A DNA stretch of 20,279 nt from Alphaproteobacteria bacterium (GTDB lineage Bacteria; Pseudomonadota; Alphaproteobacteria; Micropepsales; Micropepsaceae), in assembly GCA_015654715.1 (NCBI GenBank), contig JAATGK010000338.1, positions 1-20,279 of the forward strand, in the 5' to 3' direction. The position numbers and the translations under genes were made by a program. Shown here one piece after another: positions 6,088 to 13,800 of this stretch. Numbering within the stretch: position 1 is the first letter of the stretch; each line of letters begins with the position of its first letter. The notes under the pieces were generated by a model, which was not told where the DNA came from, did no database searches, and worked only from the letters and a program-made list of their open reading frames with translations.

Positions 6088-7509
6088 TCAATCCTCTTCG
6101 CCCCGTTCCGGCGCAGTCTCGCCGTCGATCTGACCCCGTGGCCAGGACACGCTCACGCGCGCCCCGCCACCGGGCGGGTTAAGGGCTTTCACGGAACCAC
6201 CGGTTTGCTCGAGCAGGGTCTTGGCAATGAAGAAGCCCAAACCCATGCCCTCATGTTTGCCGATCTTGGCAGTTGGTGGGCCGATTTCAGTTTCGCCTAC
6301 GGCGTGATCGCCGGGACGCGAAGTAATGTAAGGTTCGCCAATCTTCTCGAAAATGTCCGGCGCAAAGCCGGGACCGTCGTCATCGACCGTGACCTTCAAG
6401 ACGGTTGGCGACCACGAGGCTTCGATCCGCACCCGCGCGCGTGCGAAGTCGGCGGCGTTTTCGATAATGTTGCCGAGACCATGCAGCAGCTCAGGCGCGC
6501 GCCAGACTTGCGGCTGCGCAATGTCGCGGTCCGATGGCGCCGCGGAGATGACGATCTCGAGTTCTTCATCGCGAAATTCGTCGGCGATGTCGTCGAGCAG
6601 GGCACAAATCGGCAGCCGCGCCGTGCCACCCAGCATTGGTTCGTCGGGGCGGGCGAGCTTCATCAAAATCATGCGGCAGCGCTCGGCTTGGCTGCGCAAG
6701 AGCCGTGCGTCCTGGGCTTCGGGCGAGCCCGGCGGCAGAGCCCGCTCCAACTCGTGCGAGACGACCGCAATGGTGCCGAGCGGCGTGCCCAACTCATGGG
6801 CGGCGGCGGTCGCCAAAGCACCGATAGTCGACAGGCGCTGCTCGCGCGACAGAGCGAGCTGGGTTGCGGCCAGCCCCGCCGACATGCGGGCGCCTTCCGA
6901 CGCGATGCGCCAAGCATAGACGGAGGTGAAACCGATCCCGAGCACCAGCGAAGCCCACACGCCGGCTTGGTACAGCGGCGGCAGCACTACACTCGGAGGA
7001 CCGACCCAGGGCAGCGGCTCGTGCACCACCGAAATGATCGTCGTCGCGGCGAGTGCAATGGCGCCGAGGATCATGGTGTTGCCGAGATTCAGGGTCGAAG
7101 CCGCGATCACGACGGGCGCGATGAACATCAGGGCAAAAGGGTTCTGAATGCCGCCGGTGAGGTACAAAAGCGCCGCGAGCTGCAACACGTCGATGGCGAG
7201 GTAGACGGTGGCTTCGCGATTGGTCAGGCGCTGGCTGACCGGATAGCGGAAGGCGAGCGCCAAGTTGAGGCCGGCGCTGAACAACACGCAGGCCAGGCAC
7301 TGGACAATCGGTAAGGGATATTTGAAGCCGAAATAGACCAGAAACAGGGCGACGGTCTGGCCGCCGGCCGCCATCCACCTAAGATTGGTTAGCGTTCTCA
7401 GCCTGACACGGCCACGCAGGACGGAAGCCGACGCAAGGGGCAACGCCCGCGGCGTCGCGAACTTTCGTTCGCCTGCCGGGTCTTCAGCCGTCTGCGACAT
7501 GTCTTCCAT
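6088..7509 (-). CDS. regB: RegB/ActS/PrrB-type redox sensor histidine kinase
   Basis: This 473-residue membrane kinase senses the redox state of the quinone pool and phosphorylates RegA. The N-terminal half has about six hydrophobic segments (about 45-200) and the quinone-site motif GGIQNPF (119-125). The H-box AAAHELGTPLGTI holds His238. Cys278 (ERCRMIL) lies 40 residues after it, as the redox-active Cys265 does relative to His225 in Rhodobacter RegB. The ATPase domain shows GNIIENAADFA, DDDGPGF and GMGLGFFIAK. The start is uncertain by three codons (MEDMSQ). The prrC/senC gene often found in such clusters is not present. Two GTGCGAC repeats upstream may be binding sites for its own regulator. 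Confidence 0.95.
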   Translation of the reverse strand: MEDMSQTAEDPAGERKFATPRALPLASASVLRGRVRLRTLTNLRWMAAGGQTVALFLVYFGFKYPLPIVQCLACVLFSAGLNLALAFRYPVSQRLTNREATVYLAIDVLQLAALLYLTGGIQNPFALMFIAPVVIAASTLNLGNTMILGAIALAATTIISVVHEPLPWVGPPSVVLPPLYQAGVWASLVLGIGFTSVYAWRIASEGARMSAGLAATQLALSREQRLSTIGALATAAAHELGTPLGTIAVVSHELERALPPGSPEAQDARLLRSQAERCRMILMKLARPDEPMLGGTARLPICALLDDIADEFRDEELEIVISAAPSDRDIAQPQVWRAPELLHGLGNIIENAADFARARVRIEASWSPTVLKVTVDDDGPGFAPDIFEKIGEPYITSRPGDHAVGETEIGPPTAKIGKHEGMGLGFFIAKTLLEQTGGSVKALNPPGGGARVSVSWPRGQIDGETAPERGEED

Positions 7510-7526
7510 GCCCCTATCAGCCTAAG

Positions 7527-7643
7527 GTGCGACCAAAAGTGCAATACGTAATGATCCGCACAGCTTAGCCGACAAAACCGACCGTCTTCCCACCCATTCT
7601 CGGGATCGGCCGCGCGGGGCTTTAGTGCGACAAACTGGCAAAT
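7527..7643. promoter_or_regulatory. Two GTGCGAC direct repeats upstream of regB
   Basis: GTGCGACCAAAAGTGCAAT (7527-7545) and GTGCGACAAACTGGCAAAT (7625-7643) are related sequences 98 bp apart in the regB leader. Both contain GCGAC followed by N5 and a G, which partly fits RegA/RegR-type sites written on this strand (roughly GCGNC-N5-G). They could mediate autoregulation of regBA; the match is partial. The remainder of the 239-bp gap between regB and folD (7510-7748) shows no convincing gene. Confidence 0.3.
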
Positions 7644-7748
7644 TTGTGTCCTGCGGTGTCACAATCAGCCGAATACACGCGTATTTTGCGCAGGCGGTTA
7701 ACCCGCGGTCTTGGTCTGCACGTGCAACTGAGACGCAGCATTGTATCG

Positions 7749-8633
7749 TCATAAGACAGGGACAGGAATACCCGCTTGGGTGGTAGCGGCAATCAAGGTA
7801 TTGCGCATCAGGCAAATGATGGTCATCGCCCCGACCCCGCCCGGCACTGGTGTGATATGGGCGGCACGCTCCGCTGCCTCGGCATAAGCGACATCGCCGA
7901 CCAGTTTGGTCTTGCCGTCGCCCGCATCCACCCGGTTGATGCCGACGTCGATCACGGTAGCACCCGGTTTGACCCAGTCGCCGCGGACGAATTCGGGCTT
8001 GCCGATCGCCGCCACCAGGATGTCGGCGCGGCGGCAGACCTCCGGCAGATCGCGGGTTTTGGAATGTGCCATGGTGACAGTGGCATTAGCGGCCAGAAGG
8101 AGCTGCGCCGCCGGCTTGCCGAACAAGAGCGAGCGGCCGATCACCAGCGCCTCTAACCCGACCACCGCGCCGAGGGTCGCTTGCAGCAGGATCATCATCC
8201 CAGCCGGGGTGCACGACACCAGTTTGGCGCGGCCCGACAGCAAAAGTCCGGCATTGGTGGGCGTCAGGGCATCAACGTCTTTGGCCGGATCGAGCGTATC
8301 AAGTACCGCTTGTTCGCGGATCTGCTTCGGCAGCGGCATCTGCACCAAAATGCCGTGCACGGCCAGATCGGCATTGAGGGTTTTCACCAGCGCCAGGACC
8401 TCGGCCTCGCTCACCGTCGCTTCCAGATGGTGATGCACCGAGTTGAAGCCGAGGGCTGCGGCCGTCTTGTTCTTGTTGCGGACATAGACTTCCGAAGCGG
8501 GATCGTTGCCGACCAGGACGGTGGCGAGACCCGGCACCAGACCGTGTTCGGCCTTGAGGCGAGCGGTTTCCGCGATCAAGCGAGTCTTCAGTTGGGCGGC
8601 GTGCGCCTTGCCGTCGATGATAGACGCAGTCAT
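7749..8633 (-). CDS. folD: FolD, methylenetetrahydrofolate dehydrogenase/cyclohydrolase
   Basis: This 294-residue bifunctional enzyme interconverts methylene-, methenyl- and formyl-tetrahydrofolate using NADP. The catalytic motif YVRNKNK gives Tyr50 and Lys54; further family segments are VHGILVQMPLP (92-102), KDVDALTP (118-125, Asp121), the dinucleotide segment VIGRSLLFGKP (164-174), and TPVPGGVGAMT (261-271). Two usually conserved positions differ from the pattern I know: GRSN appears as GRSL and PGGVGPMT as PGGVGAMT. The active-site Lys, Gln98 and Asp are kept, so it should be active. Its ATG overlaps the stop of the DUF167 gene (ATGA), indicating translational coupling. Confidence 0.96.
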   Translation of the reverse strand: MTASIIDGKAHAAQLKTRLIAETARLKAEHGLVPGLATVLVGNDPASEVYVRNKNKTAAALGFNSVHHHLEATVSEAEVLALVKTLNADLAVHGILVQMPLPKQIREQAVLDTLDPAKDVDALTPTNAGLLLSGRAKLVSCTPAGMMILLQATLGAVVGLEALVIGRSLLFGKPAAQLLLAANATVTMAHSKTRDLPEVCRRADILVAAIGKPEFVRGDWVKPGATVIDVGINRVDAGDGKTKLVGDVAYAEAAERAAHITPVPGGVGAMTIICLMRNTLIAATTQAGIPVPVL

Positions 8634-8965
8634 TTCGTAAATCCTTCGAGCCGGGCGGCCAGAGCGGCGGAATCGCCCGCGATTTCCACTCTTTTCAAGC
8701 GCGCTGTGGCGCCCGAGGCAATACGCACGTTCGATTTGGACACCGCCAAGGCCTTGGCCAGGAGTTCGATCAGGGCGGCGTTGGCCTTGCCGTCTTCCGG
8801 TACGGCGCGGACGCGGGCTTTTAGATGCTCCGAACCGTCGGAGGCGGCTTCCCAGCCTTCCACCGCATCGTGCCCGCCTTTGGGGGTCAGGCGGACATGA
8901 AAGCTGACCAGCCCGGCGGCGATGCGAAAGCGGTCCGCCACGGCGTCAGAACGGGAAACGGACAT
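8630..8965 (-). CDS. DUF167 (YggU-like) family protein
   Basis: This 111-residue protein matches the DUF167/YggU family of small proteins of unknown function. The central segment VRLTPKGGHDAVEGW and the motif RVRAVPEDGKANAALIELLAKAL are typical, as is SNVRIASGATARLKRVEIAG. It overlaps yggT by 20 bp upstream and folD by 4 bp downstream, so the three genes are surely one transcript. A GTG at about 8941 would avoid the overlap but has no ribosome site. The yggT-DUF167 neighbourhood is common in proteobacteria. Family membership is clear; the role is unknown. Confidence 0.9.
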   Translation of the reverse strand: MSVSRSDAVADRFRIAAGLVSFHVRLTPKGGHDAVEGWEAASDGSEHLKARVRAVPEDGKANAALIELLAKALAVSKSNVRIASGATARLKRVEIAGDSAALAARLEGFTK

Positions 8966-9248
8966 AGAGCCAGACCACCAGCTTCTGCAGGAAGATGATG
9001 GCGATGAACACCACGATCGGCGACAGATCGAGCCCGCCGATCGACGGCAGGATGCGGCGCACTTGGCGGAACACCGGCTCGGTTAAGATGTCGAGGAAAC
9101 GGACCACGCTGCGCACGATATTGTTGTGATAGTTCACAACGTTAAAGGCCAAGAGCCAGCTCATGACCACGGCGGCCAAGACAATCCAGGAATAGATGTC
9201 GAGCAGGGTAAGGATTAGCCAGATGACGGGGTTAACGGCGGTGTACAT
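8946..9248 (-). CDS. YggT family integral membrane protein
   Basis: This 100-residue YggT-family membrane protein has a hydrophobic pair of helices at about 8-35 (VIWLILTLLDIYSWIVLAAV) and a second hydrophobic stretch at about 76-96 (SPIVVFIAIIFLQKLVVWLY). Between them lies the usual segment FLDILTEPVFRQVRRILPSIGGLDLSPI. YggT proteins have been tied to osmotic tolerance and cell division, but the function is not settled. I chose the ATG at 9246-9248; a GTG at 9296 would add 16 polar residues and its GGGAGGG lies too close to act as a ribosome site. The gene heads the yggT-DUF167-folD unit. Confidence 0.88.
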   Translation of the reverse strand: MYTAVNPVIWLILTLLDIYSWIVLAAVVMSWLLAFNVVNYHNNIVRSVVRFLDILTEPVFRQVRRILPSIGGLDLSPIVVFIAIIFLQKLVVWLYVRFPF

Positions 9249-9324
9249 CGCGTTTGCACGGCTCCCATGGACGGCTGAGGACCTATCCCGTTTCACCCCC
9301 CTCCCGCAAGCCGGGGTGCAAACA

Positions 9325-9349
9325 CTGGGTAAAGAGGAGATTTGCCCAG
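9325..9349. repeat. 9-bp inverted repeat upstream of yggT
   Basis: CTGGGTAAA (9325-9333) and TTTGCCCAG (9341-9349) form an inverted repeat around a 7-nt spacer, perfect except for one position that would be a G-U pair in plus-strand RNA. It lies about 77 bp before the yggT start in a region that must hold the promoter of that unit, so it could be an operator. The rest of 9249-9462 shows nothing clear. Confidence 0.35.
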
Positions 9350-9452
9350 CATAGCTGCGCCGAATATAAAACGTCCGGCTTCGCTGAAGAAGTTGTGGGT
9401 TCAGGCGGGCTGATAGCGGTGGTCCTGCCTTTTTGCTGCGCCCCCAATCCCG

Positions 9453-9489
9453 TCATAAGAAAGGGGCGCCCGCGCGATGCGGACACCCC
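9453..9489 (-). terminator. Rho-independent terminator of the TonB-dependent receptor
   Basis: On the minus strand an 11-bp stem (9479-9489 with 9463-9473, containing two G-U pairs) closes a 5-nt loop and is followed by TTTCTTATGA (9453-9462). It begins 29 bp after the receptor's stop codon and separates that gene from yggT. Confidence 0.75.
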
Positions 9490-9517
9490 CTGAAGACACA
9501 AAGATCAGATGGATCCG

Positions 9518-12430
9518 TTACATCTTGTAACGGATACCCATCGTGAAGTAGCGGCCGATGACATCTTCGTCGCTCGGGGCCGGATAGGCATAGCCCTGAG
9601 ACGCGCTGTTGGCCGTCGAGATCCAGAGGTGCGGCTGCTGGTTGAACATGTTTTCAACCGACAGGAACAACTCGGTATTCTTGTCCTCGTCCTTGTCCCG
9701 CAGCTTGAACTTGTAGCTCACGTTCACGTCGGTATAGGCGATCGACGGAACGTTCGGGGACGCAAAGTACAGCGTCGGGTCGGCGTTCTGCCGCTCCGCA
9801 CTGTGCCAACGTTCCATCAGGTTCACCGCGATCGGATCCAGCGAGTAGGCGGCGATGAAGGTCACGCGTTTGGCGCCACCGCCAGCGCCCACATTGCCCG
9901 CCGTTCCGGCCGCGTTGGTGATGACCGCACCCGGGATCGACTGTGACAAAATGGACGGCTGATAGGAGATCAACAACCGCGAGGTTAGCGTGCCAACCAA
10001 GCTGCTGGAGAGATCGTTCAGATCGGTAGCGTAGTTGAACTCCATGTCGACGCCATGGGTCGAGGTCTTTGAGACGTTCATCGACCGGTAGATCACGATC
10101 GACGGGTAGTTGTCGGTGCTCGTATCGTTCCAGCCATGCGGTCGGATCACCATGGCGCAGAACGGCGAGTTGTAGGCAGGAGCCGTCGCAAGACACTGGC
10201 TCTGTGCCGAGGCGGTGCCACCGTTGACCGAGGTGATGGCGTTGCGGATGATGATTTCATACCAGTCCGCCGACACGCTGAAGCCCGACAGCCAGCTCGG
10301 ACGATAGACGAAACCGCCCGTCAGCGTCTGCGCCACTTCCGGAACCAGGTTCTTGTTGCCCATTCTCTGGTTCATCACGTTTCCGGTCGCGGTCGTCAGA
10401 TAATCGGTGAAGCCCGCGACGTTGGCGGCAACCGGCGCGAACATGTCGTTGAGCGTGGGCGCCCGGATGTCGCGGGATTGTGCGCCGCGGAACAACAGTT
10501 CGTCGGTCACGTTCCAGACCAAACCGAGCTTCCAGGTGAGGGCCTGGCCGCTGACGCTGTAGCGCGCATACCGGAAGGCGCCGTTGAAGTCGACTTCCTG
10601 GGCGAACGGAATGTCCTTGATAAGCGGGGCATCAACTTCGATGGCCGCTTCCGAGATGTCTTGCGACACTTCATGAAGCGGAGCGAGGACGTTGTTGAAC
10701 CGCGCTTTGGTCGGATCGCAGATCAGCGAATTCAACGTCGTGCAGTCGACCGTTTGTACCGGATTGTAGTTGCTGATGTCTTCCAGCGACTGGCGGTGCC
10801 ATTCCGCACTCAGAGCCGCCTTCAGCGGGCCGGCCCACAGATTGGCCACAGTGCCGCTGATGTTGGCACCGATGTCGTCCATCTTGTTCCGCGCTTTCCA
10901 GGACGTGTCTTCTGTCACGTAGCGGAAAGCGGTGTTGGAGGTGGCCGTGGGACCGAACGCATCGAGTGGGATGCACCCCGGATACTGCGAGGCGTAAGCA
11001 CCCAACGAAACCCGGCAAACTGCAGACCCGTTGGGACCAACAACGGCGTCGGTGGCAGCATACAGCTTCTGGTAATCGATGTTGTAAGGCGAACGTTCGT
11101 TGAGGGTGTTCTTGGCGTGGGTGTAGTGGAAGTCCCACTTGAAGTCGTCGAACAGCGTGCCCTCGGCGCCCATGGTGAAGGACAGACCCTCGGTGTAGCC
11201 GGCAGATATGCCGCCGACCTGGTTCTGAATCGACCGGCCCATGACAAAGCTGGCCTGGTTCGCGTTGGCCAACGCCGTCTTCGCGGCCGCCGGCAGATAG
11301 GCGTTATCGGCCGTGTAGTTCATGACGTAATTGTCCGGGAACGTGACGTTGTAGTTCGCGGCCCGCGTCATGGAGAGTTCGGCGTAGGTATGAATGCTGC
11401 TGGTCAGATCATAATCGAAGCGGGTGAAGGCCTGCGTGGTTTTCAGGCTTGCCACCAGCCACGGATTGGCATTAGCGCCGTCTAGCGCTTCGCCGCCGTA
11501 GCCGCCGTCGCCGCCGATTTCGTCATTGGCGGTACCGGTCGCCGCGCCGTGCGCGAACGGGCAGAGCACGCCGTTGGAGCAGAAGAACTGATTGGCCAGC
11601 ACACTCGGAGTCTTGTTGTCGGGCATCAGCGGATTGATGTAGCCGCCCGGCGTGTAGTTCGGCAACCGCGTATTCGCCACCAGACGATAGGGATTGGTCG
11701 CTTTGCCGTTGCCCGGCATAGTGTACATCAAGGGGCCATTCGGGCGGGTCATCATGGTCGAGATGCCGTCCGAATTGTAGTGATTGAAGCTGGCCTCGAT
11801 GTGGCCGCGGCCGCCGAAGAGGTCGGTACCGCCGACCAAGCTCACCTTCCAGGAGGCATCGTCGTCATACTGCGAAACGCCGCCTTGGACGTTCGCCTTA
11901 AAGCCGTCGAACTTCTTATCGAGCACGAAGTTGACCACGCCGGTGACGGCATCGGTGCCGTAGACGGCAGAGGCGCCGCCGGTCACCACGTCGACGCGTT
12001 CCATCAGATCTTGCGGCAGGGTGTTGACGTCGGTTTCGCCGGTGGCGCTGGTGGGCGCAACGCGGTTGCCGTCGAACAGAATCAGCGTACGCGTGCTACC
12101 GAAGTTACGCAGGCTGAGCACGGTCGCGGCGGTGTTGTTGTTGGCACCACCGGTCGTGCGCGGGCTGCGCGAACCTAAGAATACCGGCAGCTTTTGTAGC
12201 GCGTCCGGAACCGTCGACGGCGTATTCAACTGCAGATCGGTGACCGACATCACGGTCACCGGCGTCGGAGCGTCGTTGCCGTTCATGATGATGCGCGAAC
12301 CGGTCACTGTCACTGTTTCTACTTGTTGTTCCTGCGCCAAAGCCGGTCCGCAAACCAGTGCGGTGGCGGCGGCGATGAGGCACGTACCCGCCAATAGTCC
12401 TTGGCGATGCATGCGTGAGTTCGAAGTCAT
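9518..12430 (-). CDS. TonB-dependent outer membrane receptor
   Basis: This 970-residue receptor should import an unknown ligand across the outer membrane with energy from TonB. It starts with a signal peptide (LLAGTCLIAAATALVCGPALA, cleavage likely after Ala32). A TonB box-like ETVTVTG (38-44) and a plug domain follow, with LSLRNFGSTRTLILFDGNR and ERVDVVTGGASAVYGTDAVTGVVNFVL; the rest is a beta barrel. Paired cysteines (FFCSNGVLCPF, CRVSLGAYASQYPGC, CTTLNSLIC) suggest disulfide-bonded outer loops. The last strand GRYFTMGIRYKM ends in Met instead of the usual aromatic residue. AGGGGAG lies 10 nt before the ATG. No inner-membrane transporter, regulator or degradative enzyme is next to it, so the substrate (siderophore, carbohydrate or other) cannot be named. 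Confidence 0.95.
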   Translation of the reverse strand: MTSNSRMHRQGLLAGTCLIAAATALVCGPALAQEQQVETVTVTGSRIIMNGNDAPTPVTVMSVTDLQLNTPSTVPDALQKLPVFLGSRSPRTTGGANNNTAATVLSLRNFGSTRTLILFDGNRVAPTSATGETDVNTLPQDLMERVDVVTGGASAVYGTDAVTGVVNFVLDKKFDGFKANVQGGVSQYDDDASWKVSLVGGTDLFGGRGHIEASFNHYNSDGISTMMTRPNGPLMYTMPGNGKATNPYRLVANTRLPNYTPGGYINPLMPDNKTPSVLANQFFCSNGVLCPFAHGAATGTANDEIGGDGGYGGEALDGANANPWLVASLKTTQAFTRFDYDLTSSIHTYAELSMTRAANYNVTFPDNYVMNYTADNAYLPAAAKTALANANQASFVMGRSIQNQVGGISAGYTEGLSFTMGAEGTLFDDFKWDFHYTHAKNTLNERSPYNIDYQKLYAATDAVVGPNGSAVCRVSLGAYASQYPGCIPLDAFGPTATSNTAFRYVTEDTSWKARNKMDDIGANISGTVANLWAGPLKAALSAEWHRQSLEDISNYNPVQTVDCTTLNSLICDPTKARFNNVLAPLHEVSQDISEAAIEVDAPLIKDIPFAQEVDFNGAFRYARYSVSGQALTWKLGLVWNVTDELLFRGAQSRDIRAPTLNDMFAPVAANVAGFTDYLTTATGNVMNQRMGNKNLVPEVAQTLTGGFVYRPSWLSGFSVSADWYEIIIRNAITSVNGGTASAQSQCLATAPAYNSPFCAMVIRPHGWNDTSTDNYPSIVIYRSMNVSKTSTHGVDMEFNYATDLNDLSSSLVGTLTSRLLISYQPSILSQSIPGAVITNAAGTAGNVGAGGGAKRVTFIAAYSLDPIAVNLMERWHSAERQNADPTLYFASPNVPSIAYTDVNVSYKFKLRDKDEDKNTELFLSVENMFNQQPHLWISTANSASQGYAYPAPSDEDVIGRYFTMGIRYKM

Positions 12431-12656
12431 ACTTACAATACTCCCCTACATTTTTGTCGTTCGCGTATCCAGAATGGGCCGCGATTATCTCCCTGGCTTA
12501 ATCAAGCACTTTCGGTGGGCTTTCCTCCTGTTTTGGGTTTCTCAAAACGAATCGATACAAGCGCAGCCGGATTCGCGGACGCGATAGTCCGTACCCTGTC
12601 GACTTCCATTCGGTTCGCTTATTGCTTCCGTACGCGATCGGCCGCGCTCTGCTCGC

Positions 12657-12677
12657 TGGTAAATGTGAGCGTTACCA
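12657..12677. promoter_or_regulatory. Candidate LacI-type operator upstream of the receptor
   Basis: TGTGAGCGTTACCA (12664-12677) fits the LacI-family pattern TG-N2-A-N-CG-N-T-N2-CA at all its fixed positions, with the central CG. An outer inverted repeat TGGTAA (12657-12662) / TTACCA (12672-12677) overlaps it. It is 234 bp upstream of the receptor start. LacI-type control of TonB receptors for sugars is known in alphaproteobacteria; no regulator gene is in the window. Confidence 0.3.
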
Positions 12678-13305
12678 TTCGCGGGGTTAAAAAAAACGCT
12701 CCACGGCGGCCCGGTGCATCATCGAACGTACCGGACTGTTGTCGAACGGCGCCGAGCGGTAGTGCGTTCCTCATACTCTCCCCGCCGAGCCGTTGCCGTA
12801 AGTTGGCCGCGTAGTGCTAATGGGAGGTCCGCGTTGCATCGCGTTCCACCACGCCGCTATGAGACGATTGGCATGCGCTGAGAAGATCAGAGGGAAGGGT
12901 ATTTTGGCTACCACTATTTTTTTTGGCGGAACGCGCCATGGTCGTTCGTCTCATGCCATCGGGGTGAATGTATTTTTGCGCAACCGGCTAGCTCATCCGC
13001 TTTAGCCGACGTGGATGCGTGTGTCCGTATTGCGTGCACCGGGAAATAGCATCGGTATTGTCCGTATACGGCGGAACAACACGATCATGTCTTAGTCGGT
13101 ACGCGGACGGAGTGCTTGCGGGGGAAACAGCAAGAGCTGCACGTGAAGCGCGCACGCTTGCGCGACCGTTATTCTGACGGGAGCGCTTCTCACCAGGTGC
13201 GCCGTCATACCTTCGGTGTCGGCGATGACACGGTGCAGTCAGTAGATGATGGAGAAGCAAGTACCCTTCGGCAAAGCCCTGCTGGATTCACGCGTAGTGC
13301 AGGTG

Positions 13306-13440
13306 CTAGCCGTGTTTGATGGCGCGGCCGGTCCAGCCGCCTAATCTGGCGAAGACCCATGCGGCGCAGGCCAGCCAGCCTGCGACAGGCGCCCGGTGCT
13401 TCTCCAGACGGCTGACAAGCCGGCCAACACCACCTACCGG
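13306..13440 (-). pseudogene. Possible C-terminal remnant of an IS4-type transposase
   Basis: One minus-strand frame reads RLVSRLEKHRAPVAGWL followed by ACAAWVFARLGGWTGRAIKHG and a stop. The segment AAWVFARLGGWTG resembles the C-terminal end of IS4/Tn5-type transposases (typically AWVIARLGGW.GY). Upstream residues in the frame are not recognisable, no terminal repeats were found, and the fragment is far too short to be active. It may be the decayed end of an insertion sequence that landed downstream of tRNA-Ala. The likeness is to one short motif only, so this is tentative. Confidence 0.35.
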
Positions 13441-13557
13441 CCTGCTCCTGACTTGCTCGGGTATTATTGTGTCGTCTGCACCGTAGACCGCCCTTCGCAA
13501 GGGGGCAGAACAACCCCTACAGGCAGGCCGTCAACCCATTGACCTTATTAGGGAAAA

Positions 13558-13633
13558 TGGTGGAGCTGAGCGGAATCGAACCGCTGGCCTCCTCATTGCG
13601 AACGAGGCGCTCTCCCAACTGAGCTACAGCCCC
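13558..13633 (-). tRNA. tRNA-Ala(CGC)
   Basis: This 76-nt tRNA folds normally: acceptor GGGGCTG/CAGCTCC, D-arm with AGCTCAGTTGGGAGAGC, anticodon loop TTCGCAA with anticodon CGC, T-arm with GGTTCGATTCC, and an encoded CCA end. The G3-U70 wobble pair, the alanine identity element, is present. Confidence 0.97.
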
Positions 13634-13676
13634 TAGCCATGGGTTCCCGGCCAGTTACCGGTCGGGATGGGGCGCG

Positions 13677-13706
13677 TATGTAGGAAGCGGCCCATCGTGC
13701 TGTCAA
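13677..13706 (-). promoter_or_regulatory. Promoter of tRNA-Ala
   Basis: On the minus strand a perfect TTGACA (13701-13706) is followed 18 bp later by TACATA (13677-13682), about 44 bp before the mature tRNA. The -35 is strong and the -10 is poor, giving a precursor with a leader of roughly 35 nt. Confidence 0.5.
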
Positions 13707-13800
13707 GCGGGACCAATCAACCGTCTTGTCGCTACGGACGTTTTCCCGGCCTTCGTCCCGTTCACGCGCGCTTTACCATGTTGGTTTATTGCCTAGAACA

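Larger units (their letters stand above)
12431..13557. other. Gene-poor 1.1-kb region upstream of the receptor
   Basis: I see no convincing intact gene between the receptor start and tRNA-Ala. Open frames here are short, lack ribosome sites and have no recognisable motifs. What can be pointed out is a candidate operator (12657-12677), an inverted repeat GAGCGTT...AACGCTC (12667-12673 and 12695-12701), a small hairpin CGGAC-N6-GTCCG (12576-12591), a palindrome CCGTATACGG (13062-13071), and a possible transposase remnant (13306-13440). An AGGAGG on the minus strand at about 12526-12531 is not followed by a usable start. Confidence 0.6.

Noticed and set aside
7522..7815. A 97-codon open frame between regB and folD on the minus strand
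   Set aside because: It overlaps the end of folD, has no ribosome site and no recognisable motif.
10136..11485. A 449-codon plus-strand open frame opposite the TonB receptor
   Set aside because: It is rich in Arg, Gly, His and Val without motifs, and lies wholly within the receptor gene on the other strand.
12814..13005. A short plus-strand open frame in the gene-poor region
   Set aside because: The peptide has no motif or coherent composition, and the preceding bases give no good ribosome site.
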